Part shown: positions 43,044-51,253 of the stretch, in pieces
How the letters are laid out: the number at the start of each line of letters is the position of its first letter
Numbering within the stretch: position 1 is the stretch's first letter
Assembly (NCBI GenBank): GCA_937879855.1
Contig: CALFMO010000006.1
Span: 538,918-602,917 of the forward strand
Direction: 5' to 3'
From: an uncultured Acidobacteriaceae bacterium
Lineage (GTDB): Bacteria > Acidobacteriota > Terriglobia > Terriglobales > Acidobacteriaceae
Length of the DNA: 64,000 nucleotides
Made by a program: the position numbers and the translations under genes
The notes under the pieces: model-generated
What the model was told of the DNA's origin: nothing
Seen by the model: only the letters and a program-made list of their open reading frames with translations
Databases searched by the model: none

Positions 43044-43532
43044 TCAGTACATCGCGTCGTACTTCGTAACCACCCACTCTCCACCTTTATTCTCGGTGGT
43101 GACGGTGAAGAGTTCCTGATCGGTGCCCGCCTGTGCATTGCTCTTACGGGTCCCGCGGTAGTGCAGGATGATCAGCGGCGGCGCCTCTTCCCACTCGACT
43201 AGCTCCCAGGAGAGCAGCGGGTGCTGCGCTTCGGACTCGCAAATGTACTTCGCGTATCTCTTGTGGTAATCGTGTTCCCATTTGGCCAGCACATCGTCGC
43301 AGTGCCCGTCGCGCAGTTCGCGAAGAAATTTATTCGCCGTCCTTTCAGTCGAACGGTCGCGCAGTGGATTCATCTTGATGCTGACCGGCAGCCCGGTCAG
43401 CGGATCGTGATCCTCCGAGCGCGCCAGCACCGGCCCCTGATTGCTCAGCCACCATAGGTAGCCGACAAACACCATCACCAGCAGTACGGCACCACCAACG
43501 GCGATCCCGATTTGTGTGCGAGTGAAGGCCAT
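43044..43532 (-). CDS. Membrane-anchored hypothetical protein
   Basis: The 162-residue protein has one N-terminal helix (about residues 8-30, IAVGGAVLLVMVFVGYLWWL) followed by a soluble domain. The domain is charged and includes a helix ERTANKFLRELRDGHCDDVL and a C-terminal beta part (FTVTTENKGGEWVVTKYDAMY) that could be NTF2-like. ATG 43532 is preferred over 43589, whose N-terminus looks random. No family was recognised. It is divergent from the VWFA gene. Confidence 0.65.
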   Translation of the reverse strand: MAFTRTQIGIAVGGAVLLVMVFVGYLWWLSNQGPVLARSEDHDPLTGLPVSIKMNPLRDRSTERTANKFLRELRDGHCDDVLAKWEHDYHKRYAKYICESEAQHPLLSWELVEWEEAPPLIILHYRGTRKSNAQAGTDQELFTVTTENKGGEWVVTKYDAMY

Positions 43533-43640
43533 TCCATAGAGTTTAAGGAGATGGCGGTAGGGAGGAAAGATTACCAGCGGGACATGCAAGGGGACATGTA
43601 CGACTGGTTTCCTTTGCCAAAGGCAGCCGAAACAGAGTAA

Positions 43641-43659
43641 ATTTCAGGCGTCCTGAAAT
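43641..43659. promoter_or_regulatory. Perfect inverted repeat upstream of the VWFA gene
   Basis: ATTTCAGG-CGT-CCTGAAAT has 8-bp perfect arms and lies 23 bp before the start codon. It may be an operator or a leader stem-loop. Confidence 0.45.
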
Positions 43660-43682
43660 CTGCTAAGCATCCGAGGCCTGAT

Positions 43683-45440
43683 ATGCCCAACTCCGCGTGC
43701 CACAAGCTATTGGCAGCGCTCCTGATCAGTAATCTCATCGCCGTCCCCGCCACCCCTCTCCTGGCTCAGCAATCTGGCACCGATGTTCCGTCTCTTACCC
43801 TTCGCGCCACTACACGGCTCGTGGTGCTCGATGTGGTGGTGACCGACAAGAGGGGGCAGGCGGTAACCGGCCTGACGGCTGATGATTTTACGGTGGAGGA
43901 AAATGGGAAGAAGCAGAAGGTCAGCGTCTTCCTTCCGCCCGCCTCTGGCAACCGCATGCCCCCTGCCTCGACTCCGCCGGGGATCCTTTCCAATCGCCCA
44001 GAGAATGTGGGGCCCGCGGGCGTTCCCATCGTCCTTGTTCTGGACGCCGCAAACTCTCCCTTCGAACAACAGGCCTACGCCCGGACAGAGATGCTGAAAT
44101 ACGTAGCTGAACAGGGCCAGTCTCGACGTCCCATGGCCGTCCTGGCCTTAACCGACCGCTTGCATGTCCTGCAGCAGTTCACCAGCGACCCGCAAGTTTT
44201 ACTGACCGCGATCAAGAATTTCAAACCGGAATCGCAAATTCTGTCGAACAACCTGACACCGGCTCCCACGGCGGTGCCGCCGGGCATGGAAGGGGCCACG
44301 CGGGGACCCGGACCGGTGTTGGTTTCGACCCAACAAGCAGTCTCCGATTTCGCCACCGCTCCTATTGCCTATAACCTCGAGCGTCGAACTTTGATCACGA
44401 TTGATGCCATGCGTTCTCTTTCACGCATGCTGGGTGGTCTGCAGGGCCGCAAGAACGTAATATGGCTCACCGCAGAGTTACCCTTCGATCTGATTCCCGA
44501 AAACCGCAACGTGACTGACGCTGAAATGCTGGCGGATCTCCCGGGGTCCCAGAGCAAGTCGGTGCAACTCCGCTCCGCCGCTGTTTACGCAGGCGCCGGG
44601 CGGGAGCTTCACGGCGACGCGATCCGCGCCGCAGAGTCTCAACTGGCCGGCAGCAACATCGCAATCTATCCCGTGGACCTCCACGGGCTGTTAGGCGGCA
44701 TGAACACGACTTACTCGGGCGCTCATGACATCGATATCCACGGCGCCGGATTGGCGAATCAAGCCATCGCGGAAGGCGGAAGCCTTCAGGCCAGCCAGGG
44801 CACGATGGAGGAAGTGGCTGCCGAGACCGGCGGCAAACCTTACATCAACCAGAATGAAATCAAGAACGGCGTTGCGCTTGCTGCCGCTGATGACACTGCC
44901 TCCTACGAGATCGGTTATTATCCGGAGAACAAAAAATGGGACGGCAAGTACCGCAATATCAAAATTAAACTTGCTCACGGCGATACCCAGATTCGTTATC
45001 GCAAAGGCTATTTCGCCGTCGATAACACTTCACCCAAGAACGCTAACTACGATCAGGATGTGGCCGCGGCTCTGCAGTTTAATGCGCCCGCCACGCAGAT
45101 CTCCTTCATGGCGCAAGCGAAGCCCACCGACCCTGGCAAAGTTCGCGTCGTGTTCCTGGTGAATGCCCGGACCGTCACTGCGGAAGACTCGGGCGGAAAC
45201 AAGAAAGTGAACGTGAGCCTCTACGCCTGCATCTTTGCCGCAGACGGCAAAAGCCTGGCGACGCGCAGCATCAAGGTTGACCGCTCGTTTGACGCCGGAA
45301 CTTACCAGCAGATTCTGGATAAAGGCATGATGGTGCCGATCGACCTTGACGTTCCGTCAGGCGGAAGTGAGCTTCGCCTGGCAGTTCTCGACAACAAGAC
45401 AGGCTACATTGGAACCGTCAGCGGGCCGCTGGGACAATAG
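43683..45440 (+). CDS. Secreted VWFA-related protein (Acidobacterial type)
   Basis: The 585-residue protein has a signal peptide (cleaved near LLAQQ). It starts its mature part with RATTRLVVLDVVVTDKRGQA and GLTADDFTVEENGKKQ, a pattern typical for the VWFA-related family expanded in Acidobacteriota. The von Willebrand A-like domain (about 110-345) has VPIVLVLDAANSP in place of a strict DxSxS metal site. A C-terminal beta domain has SYEIGYYPENKKWDGKYR and a later Ig-like part. Surface binding is likely; the ligand is unknown. It is followed by a terminator shared with rplQ. Confidence 0.9.
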   Translation: MPNSACHKLLAALLISNLIAVPATPLLAQQSGTDVPSLTLRATTRLVVLDVVVTDKRGQAVTGLTADDFTVEENGKKQKVSVFLPPASGNRMPPASTPPGILSNRPENVGPAGVPIVLVLDAANSPFEQQAYARTEMLKYVAEQGQSRRPMAVLALTDRLHVLQQFTSDPQVLLTAIKNFKPESQILSNNLTPAPTAVPPGMEGATRGPGPVLVSTQQAVSDFATAPIAYNLERRTLITIDAMRSLSRMLGGLQGRKNVIWLTAELPFDLIPENRNVTDAEMLADLPGSQSKSVQLRSAAVYAGAGRELHGDAIRAAESQLAGSNIAIYPVDLHGLLGGMNTTYSGAHDIDIHGAGLANQAIAEGGSLQASQGTMEEVAAETGGKPYINQNEIKNGVALAAADDTASYEIGYYPENKKWDGKYRNIKIKLAHGDTQIRYRKGYFAVDNTSPKNANYDQDVAAALQFNAPATQISFMAQAKPTDPGKVRVVFLVNARTVTAEDSGGNKKVNVSLYACIFAADGKSLATRSIKVDRSFDAGTYQQILDKGMMVPIDLDVPSGGSELRLAVLDNKTGYIGTVSGPLGQ

Positions 45441-45488
45441 CCCGCACAGCGTGCGACGGGGCCTCGATCCCTTAGCAGCATAAGAAAA

Positions 45489-45510
45489 AGGCACGGCATG
45501 CGCCGTGCCT
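45489..45510 (-). terminator. Terminator at the end of the ribosomal cluster
   Basis: The stem AGGCACGGC / GCCGTGCCT with loop ATGC is followed on the minus strand by TTTTTCTTA, a strong signal 25 bp after rplQ. It also separates the convergent VWFA gene. Confidence 0.85.
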
Positions 45511-45534
45511 CCGAATGCCGAAAGAAAGAAAGGA

Positions 45535-46038
45535 CTATTCCTTCTTGTCTTCGTCCTTAGCCGGTTCAACGCCGCCATCCTGAGCGGCCTGCGCTTCGGC
45601 CTCTTCCATGGCTTTCTTGGCCTCGGCCGCCTTCTTGGCGCGAGCCTCGGCACGCTTTTCCTTCTTCTCGTCGAGGATTTTTTCGCTGCCCAGCAGTTCG
45701 AGAAAAGCCTTGTCGGCGCCGTCACCCTTATTCCAGTGCGTGCGGATGATGCGCGTGTAACCACCCTCGCGATCGCCGAAACGTGGGCCAACGGTGTCGA
45801 ACAACTTCACTACGGCTTCGTCGGTCATGAGATACGCCGTAGCCAGGCGCCGCGCGGCAAGGTCCCCACGCTTGCCCAGCGTGATCATCTTCTCGACGAT
45901 GGGCCGAGCAGCTTTTGCCTTCGGGACGGTCGTCTCGATGCGCTCTTCCACGATCACCGAAGTGACCAGATTGCGCAGCAGCGAACGCCGGTGCGCCGTA
46001 TTCCGTCCGAGTTTGTATCCTGCAACTTTGTGACGCAT
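45535..46038 (-). CDS. rplQ: Ribosomal protein L17
   Basis: The 167-residue protein starts at ATG 46038 (MRHKVAGYKLGRNTAHR, the invariant L17 start). The upstream ORF extension is coded by a heptad spacer and excluded. The core ends near residue 115. An extra tail of about 50 residues rich in Ala, Glu and Lys goes beyond bacterial L17. It is the last gene of the alpha operon. Confidence 0.96.
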   Translation of the reverse strand: MRHKVAGYKLGRNTAHRRSLLRNLVTSVIVEERIETTVPKAKAARPIVEKMITLGKRGDLAARRLATAYLMTDEAVVKLFDTVGPRFGDREGGYTRIIRTHWNKGDGADKAFLELLGSEKILDEKKEKRAEARAKKAAEAKKAMEEAEAQAAQDGGVEPAKDEDKKE

Positions 46039-46049
46039 GGGATAACCCT

Positions 46050-46153
46050 CAGTGGCCAGTGGTCGGTGGCCAGTATTCAGTTCTTCCGCAATCAGGTCGG
46101 AGGCTAGCGGTCTTTCGTTTTCCTGACCACTGACCACTAGCCACTGACCACTG
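46050..46153. repeat. Heptad inverted-arm spacer, CAGTG family
   Basis: Left: CAGTGGC, CAGTGGT, CGGTGGC, CAGTATT. Right: CTGACCA, CTGACCA, CTAGCCA, CTGACCA. It fills the rplQ-rpoA gap. Confidence 0.93.
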
Positions 46154-46157
46154 ATTC

Positions 46158-47195
46158 TTACAGCTGGTCGTCCGGTCCGTAAGCCGAAGCCGGAAGTACC
46201 TGGTTCGACGTGGGTCCAGGAACCGCATTGCCGTGCTCGTCGATCTTCATGCCCAGGCTCAGTCCCATCGACGACAAAATCTCCTTGATCTCGTTCAGCG
46301 ACTTGCGTCCGAAATTCTTGGTCTTGAGCATTTCCGATTCAGTCTTCTGTACCAGCTCTCCGATGGTCTGGATGTTGGCATTCTTCAGGCAGTTGTAACT
46401 GCGCACCGAAAGCTCGAGTTCTTCCACGGAACGGTTCAGGTTCTCGTTGTGAATCTCAGGCTTGCGATCGTCTGAAGAGGACGTGCCGGTTTCAATCTCT
46501 TCCTCGAAGTTGATGAAGATGTTCATGTGATCCTTCAGCAGCTTCGCCGCCAGCCCGAGCGAATCAGCAGGCGTGATGGAGCCGTTAGTCCACACTTCCA
46601 AAGTCAGCTTGTCATAGTCGGTGATCTGCCCCAGACGCGCGGCTTCCACCGTGTAGTTGCACTTGCGCACCGGCGAGTGAACAGAATCGATCGGAATAAA
46701 TCCGATGCCCAGGTCCTCGTCAAAATTCTTGTCGGCAGAGGTATACCCTCGGCCGCGCTTCAGCCGCATTTCCATATCGAGCTTGCCGCCCTCGCTCACG
46801 GTCGCGATGTAGACGTCTTTATCCAGGACCTCGACATCTCCGTCAGCCTCGATCATGCCGCTGGTGACCACTCCCGGCTGATCCGCGCGCAGGTAGATCG
46901 CCTTGGGGGCATCGCCCGCAAGCTTGAATGGAATCTGTTTCAGGTTAAGGATGATGTCGGTCGCGTCCTCAACCACTCCCGGGATCGACTGGAATTCGTG
47001 CAGAACTCCCTCCATCTTCACCGCCGTGACGGCCGCGCCTTCAATCGAGCTCAGCAGCACGCGCCGCAAGGCGTTGCCCACAGTCGTGCCAAAGCCGCGT
47101 TCGAACGGCTGCGCCCAGAACATGCCGTACTTGTCGGTGAGAGTGGAGGTATCGGTTGCGAGACGTTTCGGTTTCTGAAAACCCTTCCAAAGCAT
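46158..47195 (-). CDS. rpoA: RNA polymerase alpha subunit
   Basis: The 345-residue subunit has an N-terminal dimerisation domain (PFERGFGTTVGNALRRVLLSS) and a C-terminal DNA-binding domain (VRSYNCLKNANIQTIGELVQ, NFGRKSLNEIKEIL). It nucleates polymerase assembly and contacts UP elements and activators. It lies between rpsD and rplQ as in most bacteria. Confidence 0.98.
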   Translation of the reverse strand: MLWKGFQKPKRLATDTSTLTDKYGMFWAQPFERGFGTTVGNALRRVLLSSIEGAAVTAVKMEGVLHEFQSIPGVVEDATDIILNLKQIPFKLAGDAPKAIYLRADQPGVVTSGMIEADGDVEVLDKDVYIATVSEGGKLDMEMRLKRGRGYTSADKNFDEDLGIGFIPIDSVHSPVRKCNYTVEAARLGQITDYDKLTLEVWTNGSITPADSLGLAAKLLKDHMNIFINFEEEIETGTSSSDDRKPEIHNENLNRSVEELELSVRSYNCLKNANIQTIGELVQKTESEMLKTKNFGRKSLNEIKEILSSMGLSLGMKIDEHGNAVPGPTSNQVLPASAYGPDDQL

Positions 47196-47261
47196 GTGTT
47201 TCTCCTTCGGCCGTTTGGCTCAGTGCCGGCTCCCTGAATCGGTCCCGATTCAGTTGGGTGC

Positions 47262-47292
47262 CCCATGTCTCGCATCGTTTGCGAGACGTGGG
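47262..47292 (+). repeat. REP-like hairpin, copy 3 of 3
   Basis: CCCCATGTCTCGCA-TCGTT-TGCGAGACGTGGG, preceded by GGGTG. It lies in the rpsD-rpoA gap. Base changes on both sides of the stem relative to copy 1 are compensatory (TTTCTCG/CGAGAA versus TGTCTCG/CGAGAC), which supports selection for the hairpin. Confidence 0.88.
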
Positions 47293-47343
47293 ACTTTGCG
47301 CCAGCAAAGGCTGATCTGGCTCGAAAAATGGACCAGAAAAACT

Positions 47344-47409
47344 GTCGTTGGTCATTTGTCGATGATCGTTGGCCAAACGGGCTAACGACTAACGACCTAC
47401 GACTACCGA
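47344..47409. repeat. Heptad inverted-arm spacer, GTCGT family
   Basis: Left: GTCGTTG, GTCATTT, GTCGATG, ATCGTTG. Right: CTAACGA, CTAACGA, CCTACGA, CTACCGA. It ends one base before the rpsD stop. Confidence 0.92.
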
Positions 47410-47410
47410 C

Positions 47411-48040
47411 TTACTTGCTATACAACTCAACAATCAGCTGCTCATTCACCGGCAGCTGAATATCTTCGCGCTTCGGCAGCGAAAGTACCTTCGCCTTGTA
47501 GTTGTCGCGATCAACTTCCAGCCAACTCGGCATCGTACCGTGGCTGGCAAATTCCTTCGCCAGTTCCAGCACGGTGAGCTTCTTGCTGTTTTCGCGGATC
47601 GCAATCTCTTCCCCCGCGCTCACTTCATACGAAGGAATGTTGACCTTGCGATTGTCCACGGCAACGTGTCCGTGACGCACCAACTGCCGCGCCTGGCGCC
47701 GCGACTGGGCAAATCCCAGCCGGTACACTACGTTGTCGAGACGGCGTTCGAGTTGCTGCAAAAGCTTCTCGCCGGTAACGCCCTTCGAGCGCGCCGCCTT
47801 CTCGAAATAATTGCGGAACTGGCCTTCCTGCGTGAAGTAGATGCGCTTCGCTTTCTGCTTCTCGCGCAACTGCAGGCCGTAGCCTACAATCTTGGCCTTC
47901 CGGTCTTTCCCATGTTGTCCGGGAGCGAAGTTGCGCTTCTCGATGGGGCACTTATCGCTGAAACACTTAGCGCCTTTGAGGAACAGCTTCATGCCCTCGC
48001 GGCGGCATAGACGGCAGACTGCATCGGTATAACGTGCCAA
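47411..48040 (-). CDS. rpsD: Ribosomal protein S4 (zinc type)
   Basis: The 209-residue S4 has a zinc site at its N-terminus (Cys9, Cys12, Cys26, Cys31: VCRLC and KCFSDKC). The S4 RNA-binding domain is complete (RLDNVVYRLGFAQSRRQARQ). It is a primary 16S rRNA binder and often an operon repressor. Confidence 0.98.
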   Translation of the reverse strand: MARYTDAVCRLCRREGMKLFLKGAKCFSDKCPIEKRNFAPGQHGKDRKAKIVGYGLQLREKQKAKRIYFTQEGQFRNYFEKAARSKGVTGEKLLQQLERRLDNVVYRLGFAQSRRQARQLVRHGHVAVDNRKVNIPSYEVSAGEEIAIRENSKKLTVLELAKEFASHGTMPSWLEVDRDNYKAKVLSLPKREDIQLPVNEQLIVELYSK

Positions 48041-48103
48041 GTTTCTTCTCCTTTAGATGACCGGTTTACAGGTTTGGCTTCACCCTTCATCCCGGACGAA
48101 AAC

Positions 48104-48182
48104 CAGTGGCCAGTGATTGGTGATCAGTGGCCAGTCAAATCGGTTTTGATGTTCTGGCCACTACTCACTGACCACTGGCCAC
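48104..48182. repeat. Heptad inverted-arm spacer, CAGTG family
   Basis: Left: CAGTGGC, CAGTGAT, TGGTGAT, CAGTGGC. Right: TGGCCAC, TACTCAC, TGACCAC, TGGCCAC. One of the clearest examples, between rpsD and rpsK. Confidence 0.95.
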
Positions 48183-48188
48183 TTGCTT

Positions 48189-48626
48189 TTAGACTCTACG
48201 CCTTTTCGGCGGCCGGCATCCGTTGTGCGGAATCGGCGTCACATCACGAATCGATCGCACTTCAATTCCGGAAGCCGCCAGCGCACGCACGGCCGATTCA
48301 CGTCCCGAGCCCGGACCGCTGACGCGCACATCCACGCTGCGCACCCCGTGATCCCGCGCCATATTCGCTGCGTTTGACGCGGCCTGTTGGGCGGCGAAGG
48401 GCGTGCCCTTTCGCGATCCCCGGAAGCCAAGCGATCCCGAACTCTTCCACGATAGAACGTTGCCGTTCATGTCGGAAATGGTCACGATCGTGTTGTTAAA
48501 GGACGCCTGCACGTAGCACAGACCATGCGGCACGTGCTTGCGCTCCTTCTTCTTGAAGGTTTTCTTCTTGCCTTTTTTATCCGGTGCGGCCGCTGCGCCG
48601 CCCGCTGCTGCTGCTGGTTTAGCCAT
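48189..48626 (-). CDS. rpsK: Ribosomal protein S11
   Basis: The 145-residue S11 has the conserved core NNTIVTISDMNGNVLSWKSS and the C-terminal CRPPKRRRV. About 25 extra N-terminal residues are Ala/Gly then Lys-rich. It sits on the 30S platform. Confidence 0.97.
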   Translation of the reverse strand: MAKPAAAAGGAAAAPDKKGKKKTFKKKERKHVPHGLCYVQASFNNTIVTISDMNGNVLSWKSSGSLGFRGSRKGTPFAAQQAASNAANMARDHGVRSVDVRVSGPGSGRESAVRALAASGIEVRSIRDVTPIPHNGCRPPKRRRV

Positions 48627-48629
48627 AGT

Positions 48630-48710
48630 TAGTGTCCAGTGGTCAGTGGCCAGTGGTCAGCTTGGTCTGTGGTTTACTGCCCACTGACCACTAGCCACTG
48701 ATCACCGATC
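48630..48710. repeat. Heptad inverted-arm spacer, CAGTG family
   Basis: Left: TAGTGTC, CAGTGGT, CAGTGGC, CAGTGGT. Right: CTGACCA, CTAGCCA, CTGATCA. Between rpsK and rpsM. Confidence 0.92.
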
Positions 48711-49097
48711 TTAAGTCTTTGCCGTCGCCTTCTTCTTCTGCGCGACCGTTCCCTTGCGCGGACCCTTGCGGGTACGGGCATTCGTATGTGTGCGCTGGCC
48801 GCGCACCGGAAGGTTGCGGCGGTGGCGGAACCCGCGATAGGAGCCAATTTCGATGAGACGCTTGATGTTCATCGAAACTTCCTTGCGCAGATCGCCTTCG
48901 ACCAAGCCTTCCGACTCAATGACCGTACGGATACGGTTGACCTCTTCTTCGCTGAGGTCTTGCACTTTCTTCATCGGATCGACCTTGGCCTCGTCGCAAA
49001 GGCGACTAGCGCGCGGATGACCGATGCCGTAGATATACGTCAGTGCGATGTTGATGTGCTTCTGGCGCGGAAGATCGACGCCTGCAATACGTGCCAT
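48711..49097 (-). CDS. rpsM: Ribosomal protein S13
   Basis: The 128-residue S13 starts MARIAGVDLPRQKHINIALT. The conserved helix-turn region YIYGIGHPRASRLC and the basic tail RGQRTHTNARTRKGPRKGT are intact. It contacts the 50S subunit and tRNA. Confidence 0.98.
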   Translation of the reverse strand: MARIAGVDLPRQKHINIALTYIYGIGHPRASRLCDEAKVDPMKKVQDLSEEEVNRIRTVIESEGLVEGDLRKEVSMNIKRLIEIGSYRGFRHRRNLPVRGQRTHTNARTRKGPRKGTVAQKKKATAKT

Positions 49098-49110
49098 GTT
49101 TTCTCCTGGC

Positions 49111-49167
49111 TTTTGGCTATTAGCTTTTGGCTCTTAGCTAAAGGCCAAGAGCTAAAAGCCAAAGGCT
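49111..49167. repeat. Heptad inverted-arm spacer, TTRGC family
   Basis: TTTTGGC, TATTAGC, TTTTGGC, TCTTAGC run directly into inverse words (GCCAAGA, GCTAAAA, GCCAAAG). It lies between rpsM and rpmJ with almost no centre. Confidence 0.92.
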
Positions 49168-49171
49168 GCTT

Positions 49172-49285
49172 TTACCCCTGGCGCTGTTTATGTTTCGAGT
49201 TAACGCAAATCACCCGCACTACACCCTTGCGGTGGATGACCTTGCACTTATCGCAAATTTTCTTTACCGATGCTCGTACTTTCAT
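49172..49285 (-). CDS. rpmJ: Ribosomal protein L36
   Basis: The 37-residue protein MKVRASVKKICDKCKVIHRK continues to the normal end. The zinc ligands Cys11, Cys14, Cys27 and His32 are all present. It lies between infA and rpsM as in other spc-alpha clusters. Confidence 0.97.
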   Translation of the reverse strand: MKVRASVKKICDKCKVIHRKGVVRVICVNSKHKQRQG

Positions 49286-49307
49286 AACAGTTCTCAGTTC
49301 CCACTTC

Positions 49308-49348
49308 AGCCGGGCTTCGCCCTGGCTGGACAGCCGAGGCGGCTGTCC
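49308..49348. repeat. GC-rich double hairpin in the infA-rpmJ gap
   Basis: AGCCGGGC-TTC-GCCCTGGCT is followed by GGACAGCC-GAGGC-GGCTGTCC. It resembles other GC-rich hairpins at 55991-56032, 62430-62449 and 63274-63312. Confidence 0.75.
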
Positions 49349-49356
49349 CTACGTGA

Positions 49357-49575
49357 TTATTTATAGCGATACACAATCCGTCCGCGATTCAGGTCGTAAG
49401 GCGAAAGCTCAACCGCAACCTTGTCCCCGGGCAAAATGCGAATGAAATTCTTGCGCATCTTCCCCGAAACATGCGCCAGCACCTGGTGTTTATTCTCCAG
49501 TTCCACCCGGAACATGGCATTGGGCAGGGGTTCCAGCACCACCGCCATCACTTCAATCGCGTCTTCTTTGCTCAT
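49357..49575 (-). CDS. infA: Translation initiation factor IF-1
   Basis: The 72-residue OB-fold factor begins MSKEDAIEVMAVVLEPLPNA and has HVSGKMRKNFIRILPGD. It occupies the A site during initiation. Its length is standard. Confidence 0.98.
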   Translation of the reverse strand: MSKEDAIEVMAVVLEPLPNAMFRVELENKHQVLAHVSGKMRKNFIRILPGDKVAVELSPYDLNRGRIVYRYK

Positions 49576-49579
49576 TCGC

Positions 49580-49656
49580 TCCTAGCTTCTAGCTATTAGC
49601 TCCTAGCCAACCGCGAGCCCGACTAGCTAGAAGCTAGGAGCCAGCAGCTAGAAGCT
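49580..49656. repeat. Heptad inverted-arm spacer, CTAGC family
   Basis: Left: TCCTAGC, TTCTAGC, TATTAGC, TCCTAGC. Right: GCTAGAA, GCTAGGA, GCCAGCA, GCTAGAA. Between infA and map. Confidence 0.94.
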
Positions 49657-49659
49657 GTT

Positions 49660-50412
49660 CTATTGCGTCAAAATTACCGGACCATCTCGCGTCACAGCCA
49701 CACAATGCTCAAAGTGCGCGCTGCAGCTGCCGTCCGCCGTCACTGCCGTCCACTTATCGCCCAGCACTCGCGTCTCGGGCTTACCGTAGTTCACCATCGG
49801 CTCAATCGCGATGACCATTCCCTCACGCAATTTCGCACCGTGCCCGCGCGCTCCGAAGTTCGGTACTTGCGGCTCCTCGTGCAGCCTGGTCCCGATTCCG
49901 TGCCCAACAAATTCGCGCACCACGCTGAATCCCGCGGCCTCCACATGCTCTTGCACCGCCGCGCCCACATCGCCAATCGAGTTCCCGATGCGCGCCTGCT
50001 CAATCCCGCGATACAGCGACGCTTCGGTCACTTCCAACAACTTCTGCAACTCCGGTTTCAACGCCTTGCCCACTGGAACCGTAACCGCGGCGTCGCCATA
50101 ATAGCCGTCGAGCACCACGCCGCAGTCAATCGAAACAATGTCGCCTTCCTGCAGCACCCGTTTTTCCGACGGAATGCCGTGCACAATCTCTTCATTCACC
50201 GAGGTGCACAAAACACAGGGATAATCGTAGTATCCCTTGAACGCCGGTTTCGCGCCCAGTTCTTTAATCTTCTTCTCAGCGGCTCGCTCCAGATCCATGG
50301 TCGTTACGCCGGGCGTCACCAGCGCTTTCACATGGTCAAGCACTTGCCGCACGATGCGGCCGCTTTGCCGCATGCGCTCTATTTCCGCCGACGATTTACA
50401 CACGATCGCCAT
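49660..50412 (-). CDS. map: Methionine aminopeptidase type I
   Basis: The 250-residue enzyme removes the initiator Met. The pita-bread fold metal ligands are in VSIDCGVVLDGYYGDAA (two Asp), GHGIGTRLHEEP (His) and the late Glu residues in AIEPMV. It follows adk with a 4-bp gap, so the two genes are coupled. Confidence 0.97.
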   Translation of the reverse strand: MAIVCKSSAEIERMRQSGRIVRQVLDHVKALVTPGVTTMDLERAAEKKIKELGAKPAFKGYYDYPCVLCTSVNEEIVHGIPSEKRVLQEGDIVSIDCGVVLDGYYGDAAVTVPVGKALKPELQKLLEVTEASLYRGIEQARIGNSIGDVGAAVQEHVEAAGFSVVREFVGHGIGTRLHEEPQVPNFGARGHGAKLREGMVIAIEPMVNYGKPETRVLGDKWTAVTADGSCSAHFEHCVAVTRDGPVILTQ

Positions 50413-50416
50413 TTTC

Positions 50417-51118
50417 TTACGCGTGATGATCTTCCAATATCCGGAAAATCTGTTCCGTGACGGCGTCCACCGGCAGATCTCCGTTCACCGAAATCAATCT
50501 GCCCGTACGCTGGTAGTAATCCGCTACCGGACGCGTCTGCTCTTGGTATGCCTTGAGTCTGGGCTGAATTACTTCCAACCGGTCGTCATTGCGGGTCACC
50601 AGCTTCTCCCCCGTTACATCGCACACTTCATCTATGCGGGGCGGCTGGAAGTGGACGTTATAAATCCGTCCACAGGAGGGACAAGAACGGCGTCCAGTGA
50701 TCCGGAGCAATAACAAATTATAGTCGACATCCAGGCGGATCACAATTGGCCAAGCCCGGGTAGGTCGCGAGTTATCAAAGAGCTCATGCTCGAGTAGCGC
50801 ATCGAGCCATCCGGCCTGAGCCGCGGTGCGGGGAAATCCGTCCAGAATGTAGCCCCGCTTGCTGTCTGGCTTCATCAGCCGTTCGCGGACCATGTTGCAA
50901 ACCAGGTCGTCGGAAACTAATTCTCCCCGCGCCATCACTGCCTTGGCAGCCAGCCCGAGTTCCGTTCCCTGCGCCACATTCTCCCGCAACAGGTCCCCAG
51001 TCGAAACCTGGGGAATCCCATAGCGTTCCATGATGCGCTTGGCCTGAGTGCCTTTTCCCGCTCCCGGCGGTCCGAGCAGCACCACAGGTCCTACATCCCG
51101 CGAGGTTTCCTGCACCAT
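50417..51118 (-). CDS. adk: Adenylate kinase
   Basis: The 233-residue enzyme interconverts ATP+AMP and 2 ADP. The P-loop is GPPGAGKGT; the AMP-binding and LID parts are DGFPRTAAQAG and the zinc-like CPSC with a later Cys (VCDVTGE), so three Cys ligands are kept and the fourth is Thr. ATG 51118 is taken as start. A TTG at 51130 is four codons further up, where a GGGAGG lies too close to it. Confidence 0.95.
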   Translation of the reverse strand: MVQETSRDVGPVVLLGPPGAGKGTQAKRIMERYGIPQVSTGDLLRENVAQGTELGLAAKAVMARGELVSDDLVCNMVRERLMKPDSKRGYILDGFPRTAAQAGWLDALLEHELFDNSRPTRAWPIVIRLDVDYNLLLLRITGRRSCPSCGRIYNVHFQPPRIDEVCDVTGEKLVTRNDDRLEVIQPRLKAYQEQTRPVADYYQRTGRLISVNGDLPVDAVTEQIFRILEDHHA

Positions 51119-51253
51119 CGGCTTGACCAAAGCCTCCCGAGCTCAGTCTCCCCGGCGCCCCGCCGAGGTGCAGCAACCTATATCGTTGCGACCTTATCTC
51201 TGCTCGCAACCTCTGTGCTTGCGCACCGGCGACGGGAGCAAGCAAAAAGATTT

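Noticed and set aside
49580..49656. Possible CRISPR-like array in ribosomal gaps
   Set aside because: Units are only 7 bp, contiguous and degenerate, with inverse arms; there are no spacers of 26-40 bp and no cas genes.
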